Shown here: positions 18,502-27,335 of the stretch, one piece after another
Numbering within the stretch: the stretch's first letter is position 1
Layout: each line of letters opens with the position of its first letter
NCBI GenBank assembly: GCA_903840165.1
Contig: CAIMEY010000055.1
Coordinates: forward strand, 1-64,000
From: an uncultured Myxococcales bacterium
GTDB taxonomy: Bacteria; Myxococcota_A; UBA9042
DNA: 64,000 bases
Direction of reading: 5' to 3'
Position numbers and translations under genes: made by a program
Notes under the pieces: model-generated
What the model saw: only the letters and a program-made list of their open reading frames with translations
What the model was told of the DNA's origin: nothing
Databases searched by the model: none

Positions 18502-18563
18502 CCGACCTCGCTGCACGGTCGGGGTCTCAGTCCCAGTATCAGTCTCACTTTGGTCTCGAGACC
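18502..18563. promoter_or_regulatory. Inverted repeats upstream of radC
   Basis: Within the 425-bp gap between the GNAT gene and radC lie a perfect 6-bp hairpin CCGACC/GGTCGG (18502-18507, 18517-18522) and a perfect 12-bp palindrome GGTCTCGAGACC (18552-18563). GTCTCA half-sites stand between them. They could be operator sites for the radC unit. No gene is convincing in the gap, 18263-18687. Confidence 0.35.
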
Positions 18564-18687
18564 GCTGCGGGGACCCAGTTCCGCTGCGTGATTCTTTGAA
18601 AATACCCTGTTTTTGCGATTCTGCATTTTGGCATGACCGATGCACCAAGCCTGTGCGCCCCGCGTTCTTGGGGCCAAGGATCGGGCC

Positions 18688-19233
18688 ATGCCTCGGACCC
18701 CGTCGCCGTCAGCGTCTTCCGTGGGGCTCCGCAAGCCCAGCAATCGGACGACAAACCTGTCTAATCAGCCAAGCATCGGTCAGATTGAGCCCCTTGCAGG
18801 GACCTTGCTCGGTGCCCAGGGGTCGTTGCTTGCGCGGCTCGATGGACCGCAGATCATCGTGCAGCACTGCGCTCATCTGAGCATGGCGACAGAGGAATCC
18901 CTTGTCGTGCTCGGCCTGGATGCGACCGATCGGCTCATCTGGCAGGGCTGCTGGCCCGGCACCCGTGATGCGGTACGCGTGCCGCCGCGCGAACTAGTGC
19001 AGGCCGCCTGGGCCCACGGCGCTTTGGCGATGGTGATCGTGCACAACCATCCCTCGGGACTGCTAGTGGCGAGCCTTCAGGACCTGGAGTTTACCCTTGC
19101 TGTTCAGATGATTGCTGGAGAAATGGCTGTGGATCTGGTCGACCACTTGATCCTGGCGCGCGGCGGCTGGCTGAGTATGCGGCGCGCTAGCCTGCTGCGC
19201 AGCACCCGTGGCACGCGCGGGCGGCCATGGTGA
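18688..19233 (+). CDS. RadC-like JAB/MPN-domain protein
   Basis: The 181-residue protein carries the MPN+/JAMM zinc site of the RadC family: HNHPSGLLVASLQDLEFT, with the preceding Glu-containing and LVDHLILARG segments. The N-terminal helix-hairpin-helix region usual in RadC (about 225 residues) is mostly missing or replaced by a Ser/Arg-rich stretch. ATG has AAGGA about 9 nt upstream. RadC has no proven repair role; MPN domains can act as metalloproteases or nucleases. The next gene overlaps its stop by an ATGGTGA junction. Confidence 0.85.
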   Translation: MPRTPSPSASSVGLRKPSNRTTNLSNQPSIGQIEPLAGTLLGAQGSLLARLDGPQIIVQHCAHLSMATEESLVVLGLDATDRLIWQGCWPGTRDAVRVPPRELVQAAWAHGALAMVIVHNHPSGLLVASLQDLEFTLAVQMIAGEMAVDLVDHLILARGGWLSMRRASLLRSTRGTRGRPW

Positions 19234-19799
19234 AGCGAAGTTTTGGACATCTCAAGGCGTCTTTGCATCCCTTGGCGCGCCGCTTTCTGGGAATTCTGCT
19301 GCTGACACTGTCCGCGCAAGCCATGATGGCAAGCCAAGGTCGAATTCGCTTTGAGTTTCAGAAAATTCTGCCGCAAGCGCAGGCCGATGGGCAGCCGCAA
19401 TTGGCGACCCTTGGCTGTCTGCAGCCGGAAACAGCGCGGCCGGCCGATTGGCGGTCGGTGGCGCACCTGTCGCTTCGGGTTGCAGCAGCACTGGTTGAGC
19501 GATGCTATGGCAATCAAAGCTGTTCTGCCGAGATCGGCCAACGGCATTCACCGGGAGGTAGTCTTGCGGGACTTGGGCCAGCTTCTCTGCGCTTGTTAGC
19601 GGAAAACCTGTGTGGACCCAATCGGTTGCCTAAGGATTCACCTGCCAGCGTTGTTGGCCAATCAGGTGTTGGACATCCCGGTCGGGAGTCGCAAAACGGC
19701 GTCGCGCAGCCCGACCAAGCGCTTACTTCTCCAAGGAAAAAGCGTCATGCAGGACCTGCACCGCCAGGGCCGTATGGCGATCTTCCACCACGCAACTGA
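19227..19799 (+). CDS. Hypothetical protein translationally coupled to radC
   Basis: A 190-codon frame begins at an ATG overlapping the radC stop (ATGGTGA). The N-terminus looks like a signal peptide (basic residues, then [12 protein letters not shown]). No family recognised. The last 77 nt overlap the end of lysC on the other strand, and the C-terminal part is Pro/Arg-rich without obvious fold. The gene is therefore doubtful: it may be a short exported protein, or only its first half may be real with the end lost by frameshift. Confidence 0.4.
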   Translation: MVKRSFGHLKASLHPLARRFLGILLLTLSAQAMMASQGRIRFEFQKILPQAQADGQPQLATLGCLQPETARPADWRSVAHLSLRVAAALVERCYGNQSCSAEIGQRHSPGGSLAGLGPASLRLLAENLCGPNRLPKDSPASVVGQSGVGHPGRESQNGVAQPDQALTSPRKKRHAGPAPPGPYGDLPPRN

Positions 19800-20961
19800 T
19801 CTTGATCTCGCTGGTCGAGATGAGCAGGATATTGACACCGGCCTTGCCAAGGGCATCAAAAGCCCGAAGCGCCACGCCGGGTTGCGACCTCATTCCGGCG
19901 CCAACCGCCGACACCTTGGCCACCAGCTTGTCGCAATCCACCGCATCAAATCGCAGCGTCGCCTGCAGATCGCGGACCAGCGCCACCGCCCGATCCGCTT
20001 GGGCGCGCGGGACAGTAAAGCTGACGTCAGTGCGACCATCGCGGGGTGCATTCTGAATAATCACGTCGACATTGATCTGGTCTGCCGCCAGCGGCTGAAA
20101 CAGGGCAGCCACCGCGCCAGGACGGTCGGGCAGGTTTTGTACAGTAATTTTAGCCGTTTGGCGGTCACAAGCAATGCCAGTCACCACGGCGCCTTCCATG
20201 CCCGCCCGTTGCATCCCTTCCTCCCCATGCGTTTCTGGCACGACCCAGCTGCCCTCGCCCTGCGAAAATGACGAGCGACAATGTAGGGTAACCCCAAATT
20301 TCAAAGCGAATTCCACACTACGTGCCTGCAGGACCTTGGCACCCAAGCTGGCCAGTTCCAGCATTTCTTCGCAACTGATGCGCTCGATCTTGCGCGCCTT
20401 GGCGTACAGGTTTGGGTCGGTGGTGTAGATCCCGTCGACATCCGAATAGATTTCACAGGAGTCGGCCTTGAGCGCTGCCGCCATGGCTACGGCGGATAGG
20501 TCCGAGCCACCGCGTCCTAAGGTCGTGATATTGCCGCGTTCATCCACGCCCTGGAACCCCGCGATGACGACAATGGCACCGCGCTGCAATGCTTGTTCGA
20601 CCGGACTGGCGTCAATCGTCTGAATGCGGGCGCTACCATGGACGCCATCGGTGAGGATTTGCACTTGGTGCCCGAGAAAACTCTGCGCTTCGCAACCCAA
20701 TTCGGCGATTGCCAGGGCGAGCAAGGCAATGGACACTTGTTCGCCTGTTGCCAGCAACACATCGATCTCGCGATCGGCTGGTTTTGTGCTGATTTCATTG
20801 GCTAAACGCAGTAGCCGATCCGTCTCTCCCGCCATAGCCGAGACCACGACCACAACGTGGTGACCGGCCTGCTGCGTCGCTACCGCCCGCCGTGCCACAT
20901 TTTGGATACGCTCAACCGAACCCATGGAGGTTCCGCCAAACTTTTGCACAACAATAGCCAT
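19723..20961 (-). CDS. lysC: Aspartate kinase
   Basis: Phosphorylates aspartate, the first step to Lys, Met, Thr and diaminopimelate. The 412 residues have the kinase motif [13 protein letters not shown], the [18 protein letters not shown] segment and [11 protein letters not shown], followed by two ACT domains ([19 protein letters not shown] and [20 protein letters not shown]), so allosteric feedback is expected. ATG is chosen because the family begins [10 protein letters not shown]; a TTG 12 nt upstream is an alternative. Last in the tilS-ftsH-folP-cdaA-cdaR-lysC run, 96 nt after cdaR. Confidence 0.96.
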   Translation of the reverse strand: MAIVVQKFGGTSMGSVERIQNVARRAVATQQAGHHVVVVVSAMAGETDRLLRLANEISTKPADREIDVLLATGEQVSIALLALAIAELGCEAQSFLGHQVQILTDGVHGSARIQTIDASPVEQALQRGAIVVIAGFQGVDERGNITTLGRGGSDLSAVAMAAALKADSCEIYSDVDGIYTTDPNLYAKARKIERISCEEMLELASLGAKVLQARSVEFALKFGVTLHCRSSFSQGEGSWVVPETHGEEGMQRAGMEGAVVTGIACDRQTAKITVQNLPDRPGAVAALFQPLAADQINVDVIIQNAPRDGRTDVSFTVPRAQADRAVALVRDLQATLRFDAVDCDKLVAKVSAVGAGMRSQPGVALRAFDALGKAGVNILLISTSEIKISCVVEDRHTALAVQVLHDAFSLEK

Positions 20962-21057
20962 GGGTTGTAGCAATGCCTTGAGGGGTCGGGCGACACGGAC
21001 GGCTCATCGTTTCGCAACGGTTGCTGCAGTCAATTCAACGTGTTCCCGAGGGTTTTC

Positions 21058-22053
21058 CTAACGAGTCGCCGGTGTCGGTGCGGCGGCCGGCTGCGCACTC
21101 TCGCCCAGGACCGACCAATTGGCAACGTCCGGGCGCGGCTTGGCGGAAACACCAGGACAATCATGCAGGTGGATGCTTGCAGTTCCGCTCGCCTGCACCA
21201 ACACGGCCGGCAGGTCCAGATAGGCGGCATTGTCCAGGCCTTGCTGCAGGCAACTCGCGATGGCGGCTGCCGATCCTTGCAAATCTGCACTTATTTCAAG
21301 TGGTTCAACCGTGCAGCGCTTCCCAGCAGGACAGCCACGCAGGGAAACGGCGAGGTTAGGGACCGTCTTGAGCACCGCTGACTGTTCCAGTGAAATGTCC
21401 AATAACACTTGGTTTTGGCTTGGTCTGAGCAGACGAGGCAGGGTCTGCAAAGCCACGGTCGCGTGCAAGTCGGCGTCCAGGCCTTGCAGGTCCTGCGCCA
21501 CGGTCTTGACCGACCTCAAGGTCTTTAGTGTGCTGGCTGGGCCAAATACTTGAATTTCTTTAGGTTCTACGTGAATACCAGCCATTGCCACTCGGTTGCC
21601 AGCCGCGGGTTCGCCCACGACCACGGCCTCCACAGGCACCGTCTTCTTTTGCATGGCCTCGAGGCGAATGTCCAAAGACGGCGGCTGCACGTCGAGCACT
21701 TCAATGCCGCGGCTGGGCAGTTGCTGCTCCACCCTGCGACGATCAAAGATGAATCGCTCCCCCACGTGGATCGTACTCACGTCGACGAGCAAGTGCGCAC
21801 TGCTCTCCGCGTGCAGCGCCCGAATATCCGCCCACCGTCCGCGCACGCGCACCTTGACGGTCTCGGGTAGCTCGCTGCCAAGGACCTGGTTCTTGCTAAT
21901 GCCCGTCAGTGAAATCGGTAATTCCTTCACTGTTTCGCGGACACTGTCGCGGCGAACGACGATGTCGATCAGCACGGCGATCAGCACGGCGAGCACCTTG
22001 AGGCTCCAGTTTTCGGTGGCGGCTGCGCGCAACCAATGCCAAAGGTCCCTCAT
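21058..22053 (-). CDS. cdaR: YbbR-domain protein, CdaA regulator CdaR
   Basis: The 331-residue product has one N-terminal membrane helix (about residues 18-36, NWSLKVLAVLIAVLIDIVV) and three YbbR-like beta repeats outside the membrane, for example VRVRGRWADIRAL, VPVEAVVVGEPAAG with VFGPASTLKTLRSV. CdaR modulates the diadenylate cyclase CdaA in Firmicutes. The ATG overlaps the cdaA stop (ATGA), so the two are translationally coupled, which supports a functional pair. The C-terminal about 100 residues are Cys-containing and less typical. Confidence 0.88.
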   Translation of the reverse strand: MRDLWHWLRAAATENWSLKVLAVLIAVLIDIVVRRDSVRETVKELPISLTGISKNQVLGSELPETVKVRVRGRWADIRALHAESSAHLLVDVSTIHVGERFIFDRRRVEQQLPSRGIEVLDVQPPSLDIRLEAMQKKTVPVEAVVVGEPAAGNRVAMAGIHVEPKEIQVFGPASTLKTLRSVKTVAQDLQGLDADLHATVALQTLPRLLRPSQNQVLLDISLEQSAVLKTVPNLAVSLRGCPAGKRCTVEPLEISADLQGSAAAIASCLQQGLDNAAYLDLPAVLVQASGTASIHLHDCPGVSAKPRPDVANWSVLGESAQPAAAPTPATR

Positions 22054-22961
22054 GGAACCTCCTGGTCAGTGGCGCGGTTGCTGGGGTTGGTTCCCTCAGT
22101 CGCAGGCGGCTCATGTGCAAAATCATTAGTAAAAATAGCGCTCTTGACCGGCAAGGCCGCCGGATGCATGTTGATGCGTCGTCGCCAAGATCGCCGCCAC
22201 GGCTGCATTTGGTCGGGTTGATCGCCGAGCAACAGGCGCAGGCGTTCGCGCAAGTCAGCAGGCGTGAGGTTGAGGTCAAGCTGACCCATGTAAGCCAACG
22301 AACATGTAGCGCTTTCTTCGGAGACGACGACGATGACGGCGTCTGTCTCATCGGCTAGACCCAAGGCGGCCCGGTGTCGCGAGCCCAACGTACCCGGGAT
22401 GCCGGCGCCGCCCGCCAAAGGCAGAAAGCACGCCGCGGCGGCGATCCGACCTTTTTGGATGATGACGGCACCATCATGGGTTGGGCTTTGATGTTCTGGA
22501 ATAAACAGGGAAAGAAGCAATTGCCACGACACATCGGCACCGATGCGCACGCCGTCCTGCACAAAGCGGTCTAGCGACGCAGCCTGTTCCAGGACGATGA
22601 GGGCGCCCAGTTGTCGTTGGCTGAGGTGCGTACAAGCCCTGAGAACTTCTTCGATAACAGCATTGGACGCTGGATCGCGTTGCGAAAAGACCAATGGCGA
22701 GCGTACGGCGGAGGTCAGGGCGCGGCGAATGTCGTCCTGAAAGAGCACGACAAAAAGCACAACAATGCTGCTGACAAAGCGGTCTAGCAGCCAGTTGACC
22801 GTGGGCAAGTCGAGCACGTCTTCTTGGCTGACATAGTGCAAACCAAACATGGCCGCGACTGCGATAAGCATGGCGCCGGATCGAGAACCCTTGAGCAATA
22901 CGAGCAATTGGTAGATGAGGACCGCGACCAAGCCGATGTCGAGCAGCCAGCGCCACTGCAT
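22050..22961 (-). CDS. cdaA: Diadenylate cyclase CdaA (c-di-AMP synthase)
   Basis: Makes the second messenger c-di-AMP from two ATP. Three membrane helices fill about the first 80 residues, then the DisA_N domain with both catalytic motifs, HDGAVII (DGA) and SRHRAALGL (RHR). The start is ATG (MQWRWLLDI) with AGGAA upstream; this matches CdaA N-termini better than a GTG 15 codons upstream. The C-terminal 50 residues beyond the domain are extra. Sits between folP and cdaR; such linkage of cdaA with cdaR, folP and ftsH is known in some other lineages. Confidence 0.93.
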   Translation of the reverse strand: MQWRWLLDIGLVAVLIYQLLVLLKGSRSGAMLIAVAAMFGLHYVSQEDVLDLPTVNWLLDRFVSSIVVLFVVLFQDDIRRALTSAVRSPLVFSQRDPASNAVIEEVLRACTHLSQRQLGALIVLEQAASLDRFVQDGVRIGADVSWQLLLSLFIPEHQSPTHDGAVIIQKGRIAAAACFLPLAGGAGIPGTLGSRHRAALGLADETDAVIVVVSEESATCSLAYMGQLDLNLTPADLRERLRLLLGDQPDQMQPWRRSWRRRINMHPAALPVKSAIFTNDFAHEPPATEGTNPSNRATDQEVP

Positions 22962-23056
22962 GAGGCCGGTTCCTGGCAGGTCGAGGTCGAACAAGCGGTC
23001 ACCCACGTGGTAGGTTAGGAGGCCTAGCCTGACAAGCCGTCAGGTTCTACAAGGCG

Positions 23057-23980
23057 TTAGGGTCGAGGCACGGTCGCGTCGAGAAACTGTCGCGTCGAGA
23101 AACCGTCGCGTAAACTTGTAGCAATATCAATAACTTGTCGCATGATCGCCACGTCGTGCACCCGCACGAACGCCGCGTTGGCCAGTACCGCTGCCGTGAC
23201 CGCCGCCGCCGTGGCACCAAGGCGATCATTGGCTGGCAATTCCCTTGGCTTTCCATGGCCTTTTTCGATCGCTCGGTCGCGACTGACGGCGGCCAGGAAG
23301 GACTTGCGCGATGGCCCAAGGTAAAGGGGTAAGCCCAGACTGGCAAGCCTGGGCTGAGGCAGCAACAGCGCGAGGTTTTGCGCCACGCTCTTGCCAAAGC
23401 CAAGTCCAGGATCGATGGCCAACTGACTGCGCAGAACCCCTGCTTGGACTGCGCGCGCTACAGAGTCTTGTAATTCTAAGGTAATCGCGTCGATCGCAGC
23501 ATCGACGTCTGCCGGAATTGCCGCCGTGCGCAGGCTGGCCTGCATTTGCCCAACCGCGTGGGGCATGTGCATCAGCACCCAGGCCGCACCGGCCGCGCGG
23601 ACGGCATCCGCCATGGCAGGGTCAGAAAATCCGCTGACATCATTGATCATTGCTGCGCCACAGCCGAGCACAGCCCGGGCGACACTGGCCCGGCGCGTGT
23701 CCACAGCGATCGGCACCGAGAACCGGGCCGCTATGGCCGCAACGGCCGGCACGACTCGGCGGACTTCCTCTTGTTCATCAACTGCTTGAGCACCCGGTCG
23801 CGTGGATTCGCCGCCGAGATCGAGCAAATCCGCACCTTGTTCGCAGAGTTGCTCCACGCGGCGCAGGACGTCGGTCAGCGTCGGCAACTCTCCGCCATCG
23901 GAAAAAGAATCTGGGGTTAGGTTGACGATTGCCACCAACTGCGGACTGCGCAAATCAAGCGTACGTCCATGCAGTTGCAA
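23057..23980 (-). CDS. folP: Dihydropteroate synthase
   Basis: Joins p-aminobenzoate to dihydropterin pyrophosphate in folate synthesis; target of sulfonamides. Family motifs are intact: NLTPDSFSDGG, LLDLGGESTRPGA, VDTRRASVA, INDVSGF, IDPGLGFGK, LGPSRKSFL and VHDV. The start is TTG (or the GTG directly before) behind GGAGG; ATG alternatives would cut the domain. 308 residues. 83 nt after ftsH and 95 nt before cdaA, consistent with co-transcription. Confidence 0.95.
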   Translation of the reverse strand: MQLHGRTLDLRSPQLVAIVNLTPDSFSDGGELPTLTDVLRRVEQLCEQGADLLDLGGESTRPGAQAVDEQEEVRRVVPAVAAIAARFSVPIAVDTRRASVARAVLGCGAAMINDVSGFSDPAMADAVRAAGAAWVLMHMPHAVGQMQASLRTAAIPADVDAAIDAITLELQDSVARAVQAGVLRSQLAIDPGLGFGKSVAQNLALLLPQPRLASLGLPLYLGPSRKSFLAAVSRDRAIEKGHGKPRELPANDRLGATAAAVTAAVLANAAFVRVHDVAIMRQVIDIATSLRDGFSTRQFLDATVPRP

Positions 23981-24063
23981 CACAACCTCCGCGAGGGCTC
24001 GGTGCGATGGGGCTCGGCTGCGCGCGCGATCGCGAACTGCTGGATATTACGCCGTCCGTCGGC

Positions 24064-25995
24064 TCAGTGCGCAAGCGGTTCTGGCAGTCCCGGTAGGGCA
24101 TCCAAGGTCGGCGGCGGATTGGGGCGCTTGTCCGTCGGCTTGTTGGCGGCCTCCTGGGCGATGCGGTGGCGCACTTGGGCCTCACGACTCTCGCGCAACT
24201 CCTTGAGATCGTTTCCTTCCATAACCCAGTAGGCTTCTTCGCCGTCCAATGTTTCGAATTCCAGCAGGGCGGCGGCCAGTCGGTCGAGTTCGTCGCGGTG
24301 TTCGAGGACAATCGAACGGGCGCGGCCGTAATTTTCTTCAACAATTCGCTTGATTTCCTGGTCGACTTGCACCGCGGTCGATTCCGAGAAGTTCTGGGTG
24401 TGCCCGTAATCACGGCCCAAGAACGGTTCGCCGCTCTTCTTGCCAAAGGCCAGGGGACCCAGGCGGCTCATGCCCCATTCGCAAACCATCCGTCGCGCCG
24501 TTTCTGTAGCCGTTTCAATGTCTCCCGAGGCCCCGGTCGTGACCGAGCCGAACACGACGTCTTCCGCGATCCGCCCGCCCATGGCAATGGCGATGGAATC
24601 GTGAAAATACTCGGCCGAATGGGCGTACACGTCCCGTTCTGGCAACTGCCAAGTCAAGCCCAAGGCACGGCCGCGCGGGACGATCGTCACCTTGTGTAAG
24701 GGGTCAGAACTCTTGACATGTTTGCCGATCAAGGCGTGGCCAGCCTCATGCACCGCTGTGTTCTTGAGCTCTTCAGCGTTGAGCATGGCGCCGCGACGCT
24801 CCGCGCCCATCATCACTTTGTCTTTGGAATTCTCCATGTCGGCCATCGTGACTAGGTCTCGGTCGTAGCGGGCTGCCAGCAGAGCGCCCTCATTGACCAA
24901 GTTTTCCAGGTCCGCCCCGGCAAAACCAGGCGTACCGCGGGCAATTGTTTGCAAATCGACGTCTGGCGACAGGGGCACCTTGCGCGTATGAACCTTGAGG
25001 ATTGCCAAACGGCCCTTGGCATCTGGCGTTGGCACCACAACACGGCGGTCAAAGCGCCCCGCACGCAGCAGAGCGGGATCGAGCACATCGGGCCGGTTGG
25101 TTGCGGCCATCAGGATGACCCCGGTATTATTCTCAAAACCGTCCATCTCGACGAGCAATTGGTTCAAGGTCTGCTCGCGCTCGTCGTGGCCTCCGCCCAT
25201 GCCTGCGCCGCGGTGACGGCCGACAGCATCGATTTCATCAATGAAAATAATGCACGGCGCGCTCTTCTTGCCTTGTTCGAACAAATCGCGGACGCGCGAC
25301 GCACCGACGCCGACAAACATCTCTACGAAATCACTGCCAGAAATCGAGAAGAAGGGCACGCCCGCCTCGCCCGCCACGGCCCGCGCCAGCAGCGTCTTGC
25401 CGGTGCCCGGTTGCCCCATCAACAGCACGCCCTTGGGAATGCGACCGCCAAGGCGAGTAAACTTCTTAGGATCTTTGAGGAAGTGGATAATTTCCTCGAG
25501 TTCCATCTTACTTTCATCAATGCCGGCCACGTCCTCAAAGGTCACGCGATTGGTGTTTTCCGTCATCATCTTAGCGCGCGATTTGCCAAAGCTCATGGCC
25601 CGCGATCCGCCGGACTGCAACTGCCGCATAAAGAAGAAGAACAGGCCCAGCAGCAAGAGCATGGGCAACCATGTCGAAAGAATCGAGATCCACAGGGCAT
25701 TTTGGTCCTCACGCTCGTAGGTGATGTCCACGCCCTTGGCAATGAGGTCTTTGTGAAATTCTTTGAGTTCTCCAGCGGTTCGGAACGTCTTTCCGTCCTT
25801 GAACTCACCTTCGATGTTCGCGCCGCGCACGGAGATTTTCTCGACCTGTTGGCCGTCCGTGGCAGTCGTTGCGGCGTGGATGAACTGCGTGAAGCTGATG
25901 TCTTCGCCACCGCCGGCCGATCGGACGCCCTGGAAGATGAACACGGCGACCAAGATTAGGCCGACCCATACCAGTATGCTTTTGTATTGCTTCAA
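24064..25995 (-). CDS. ftsH: ATP-dependent zinc metalloprotease FtsH
   Basis: Membrane-anchored AAA+ protease for quality control of membrane and short-lived proteins. Two transmembrane helices (about residues 5-25 and 103-122) flank a small periplasmic domain. The AAA module has Walker A GQPGTGKT (Gln in place of the usual Pro), Walker [12 protein letters not shown] and the second region of homology [20 protein letters not shown]; the protease has HEAGH and the third zinc ligand in [10 protein letters not shown]. Start is TTG with AGGAG 6 nt upstream. 643 residues, normal. The C-terminus is Pro-rich. Confidence 0.97.
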   Translation of the reverse strand: MKQYKSILVWVGLILVAVFIFQGVRSAGGGEDISFTQFIHAATTATDGQQVEKISVRGANIEGEFKDGKTFRTAGELKEFHKDLIAKGVDITYEREDQNALWISILSTWLPMLLLLGLFFFFMRQLQSGGSRAMSFGKSRAKMMTENTNRVTFEDVAGIDESKMELEEIIHFLKDPKKFTRLGGRIPKGVLLMGQPGTGKTLLARAVAGEAGVPFFSISGSDFVEMFVGVGASRVRDLFEQGKKSAPCIIFIDEIDAVGRHRGAGMGGGHDEREQTLNQLLVEMDGFENNTGVILMAATNRPDVLDPALLRAGRFDRRVVVPTPDAKGRLAILKVHTRKVPLSPDVDLQTIARGTPGFAGADLENLVNEGALLAARYDRDLVTMADMENSKDKVMMGAERRGAMLNAEELKNTAVHEAGHALIGKHVKSSDPLHKVTIVPRGRALGLTWQLPERDVYAHSAEYFHDSIAIAMGGRIAEDVVFGSVTTGASGDIETATETARRMVCEWGMSRLGPLAFGKKSGEPFLGRDYGHTQNFSESTAVQVDQEIKRIVEENYGRARSIVLEHRDELDRLAAALLEFETLDGEEAYWVMEGNDLKELRESREAQVRHRIAQEAANKPTDKRPNPPPTLDALPGLPEPLAH

Positions 25996-26138
25996 GATTC
26001 GCTCCTGTGCGGCCGCAGCAACTGGCCAAGCCGTCCCGCACGTGCGTGGGCTTGATCTGCAGCCTGGTTTGACCGGGCCTAGCCTGCACGGTTGGACGCG
26101 CAGTACCGGCTGGGGATCAAACCCGCTTGGGCCTCAGG

Positions 26139-27185
26139 TTAGTCCGCGCCTGCCCCTCGCGCAACGTTTGCGGCGTGCAAAACCAGTTCTCGGCCGCGGC
26201 GGTGTAGGGCAAAGCCATGGATATGACAGCAAAGATCCGACTCGCTTTTCCACCAAGCGGCCACGGTCGCGACTGCTTGCACGTCCGGTCCGGGCTGCTC
26301 AAGCCGGCTTGCCAGCCAGTGAAGTAAGGGGCCCCAGTCCGCGGGTTCAAGGGGGAGGTCGCTCAGGTCGATCGCGGCCTCGGGGCCCCGGACTGTCAAG
26401 CGGTTGTGCATGGCCAGGTGCATCCAGCGCTGAACTTGCCCTTCAAATTCAGCCAGATGATTGGCTGTTCGTGCGATCCCCGCGGCCGCACCGGGCAGGG
26501 CCTGCTCAAGAACTGGCAATACGTGTAAGCGTATAGCATTGCGGGAGAAATGGCTATCGGCGTTGCTGCTGTCCCAGGCTATCGGCATCGGCGTGGCGCT
26601 TTCGCGCAAGGTCTTGCCCGATAGGGTCAGGAACGGACGAATCAGCCAGTCTTCTCGAATCTTGCGAATGCCGACCAAGGCCGGCAGACCGGCGCCGCGG
26701 CTGGCTCGGAGCAGGAAGGTCTCAGCCTGATCGTCGGCATGGTGGGCTGTAACGACGCAGTGAGCGTCTGTTTTCAACAAGATATCGTGTAGTGCGGCAT
26801 AGCGAGCGGTACGCGCCCGGCCCTCCAAATCGGCTCCCGGCTCTAGGTTCAGGCGCACCCCATGGACGGGCAGCCCACGGCCCTGGGCAGTTTGTTGCAC
26901 AAGGTGCCACGCCTGGGCGCTATCGCTGCGAATTCCATGGTCTACGTGGGCGATCACCAGGCGATGTCCCAGGGAGCCCTGCAGCCCGTCCAGCAGGTCC
27001 AGGGCCGCCATGGAATCCGCACCGCCGCTACACGCCAGCACGATGCGATCGCCTGCCCGCCAAAGCCCGTGAAATCGCACAAAGTTTCGCGTGGCCTGGA
27101 GGACCTGACGTCGCAGGCGCCTGTGGGTCGCCCCCGCCGTAGCTGAGGCGGAAACGGAGTTGGGCGGGGGCATGAGGTCGCTCAC
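26139..27185 (-). CDS. tilS: tRNA(Ile)-lysidine synthetase TilS
   Basis: Modifies C34 of the CAU-anticodon tRNA-Ile to lysidine, needed to read AUA. The PP-loop ACSGGADSMAAL stands near residue 47, followed by HVDHGIR, TAHHADDQAETFLLR and GIRKIREDWLIRPFL, all typical. GTG start with AAGG 5 nt upstream gives 348 residues; an ATG four codons later is possible. First gene of the run to ftsH and divergent from the acyl-CoA mutase gene, with 150 nt between. Confidence 0.92.
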   Translation of the reverse strand: MSDLMPPPNSVSASATAGATHRRLRRQVLQATRNFVRFHGLWRAGDRIVLACSGGADSMAALDLLDGLQGSLGHRLVIAHVDHGIRSDSAQAWHLVQQTAQGRGLPVHGVRLNLEPGADLEGRARTARYAALHDILLKTDAHCVVTAHHADDQAETFLLRASRGAGLPALVGIRKIREDWLIRPFLTLSGKTLRESATPMPIAWDSSNADSHFSRNAIRLHVLPVLEQALPGAAAGIARTANHLAEFEGQVQRWMHLAMHNRLTVRGPEAAIDLSDLPLEPADWGPLLHWLASRLEQPGPDVQAVATVAAWWKSESDLCCHIHGFALHRRGRELVLHAANVARGAGAD

Positions 27186-27335
27186 GAGTGCCTTTGACCT
27201 TGATCTCCATGGCAAATCGACCAGCCCGATGCTCCCGTGCAGCGCTCCGGCCATTGCCTGTGCACACGGGCGCAGCGTAGCATAGCGGCCGCGATGTTTG
27301 ACCTGCCTTCTTGCAGGAGCCGCACGGAGCTTGCT

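Noticed and set aside
24949-25959. 336-codon open frame antisense to ftsH
   Set aside because: A high-GC mirror of a certain gene; no motif, no Shine-Dalgarno. The same holds for 44322-45308 (antisense to the flavoprotein), 27633-28496 (antisense to the mutase), 40378-41013 and 58213-59007.
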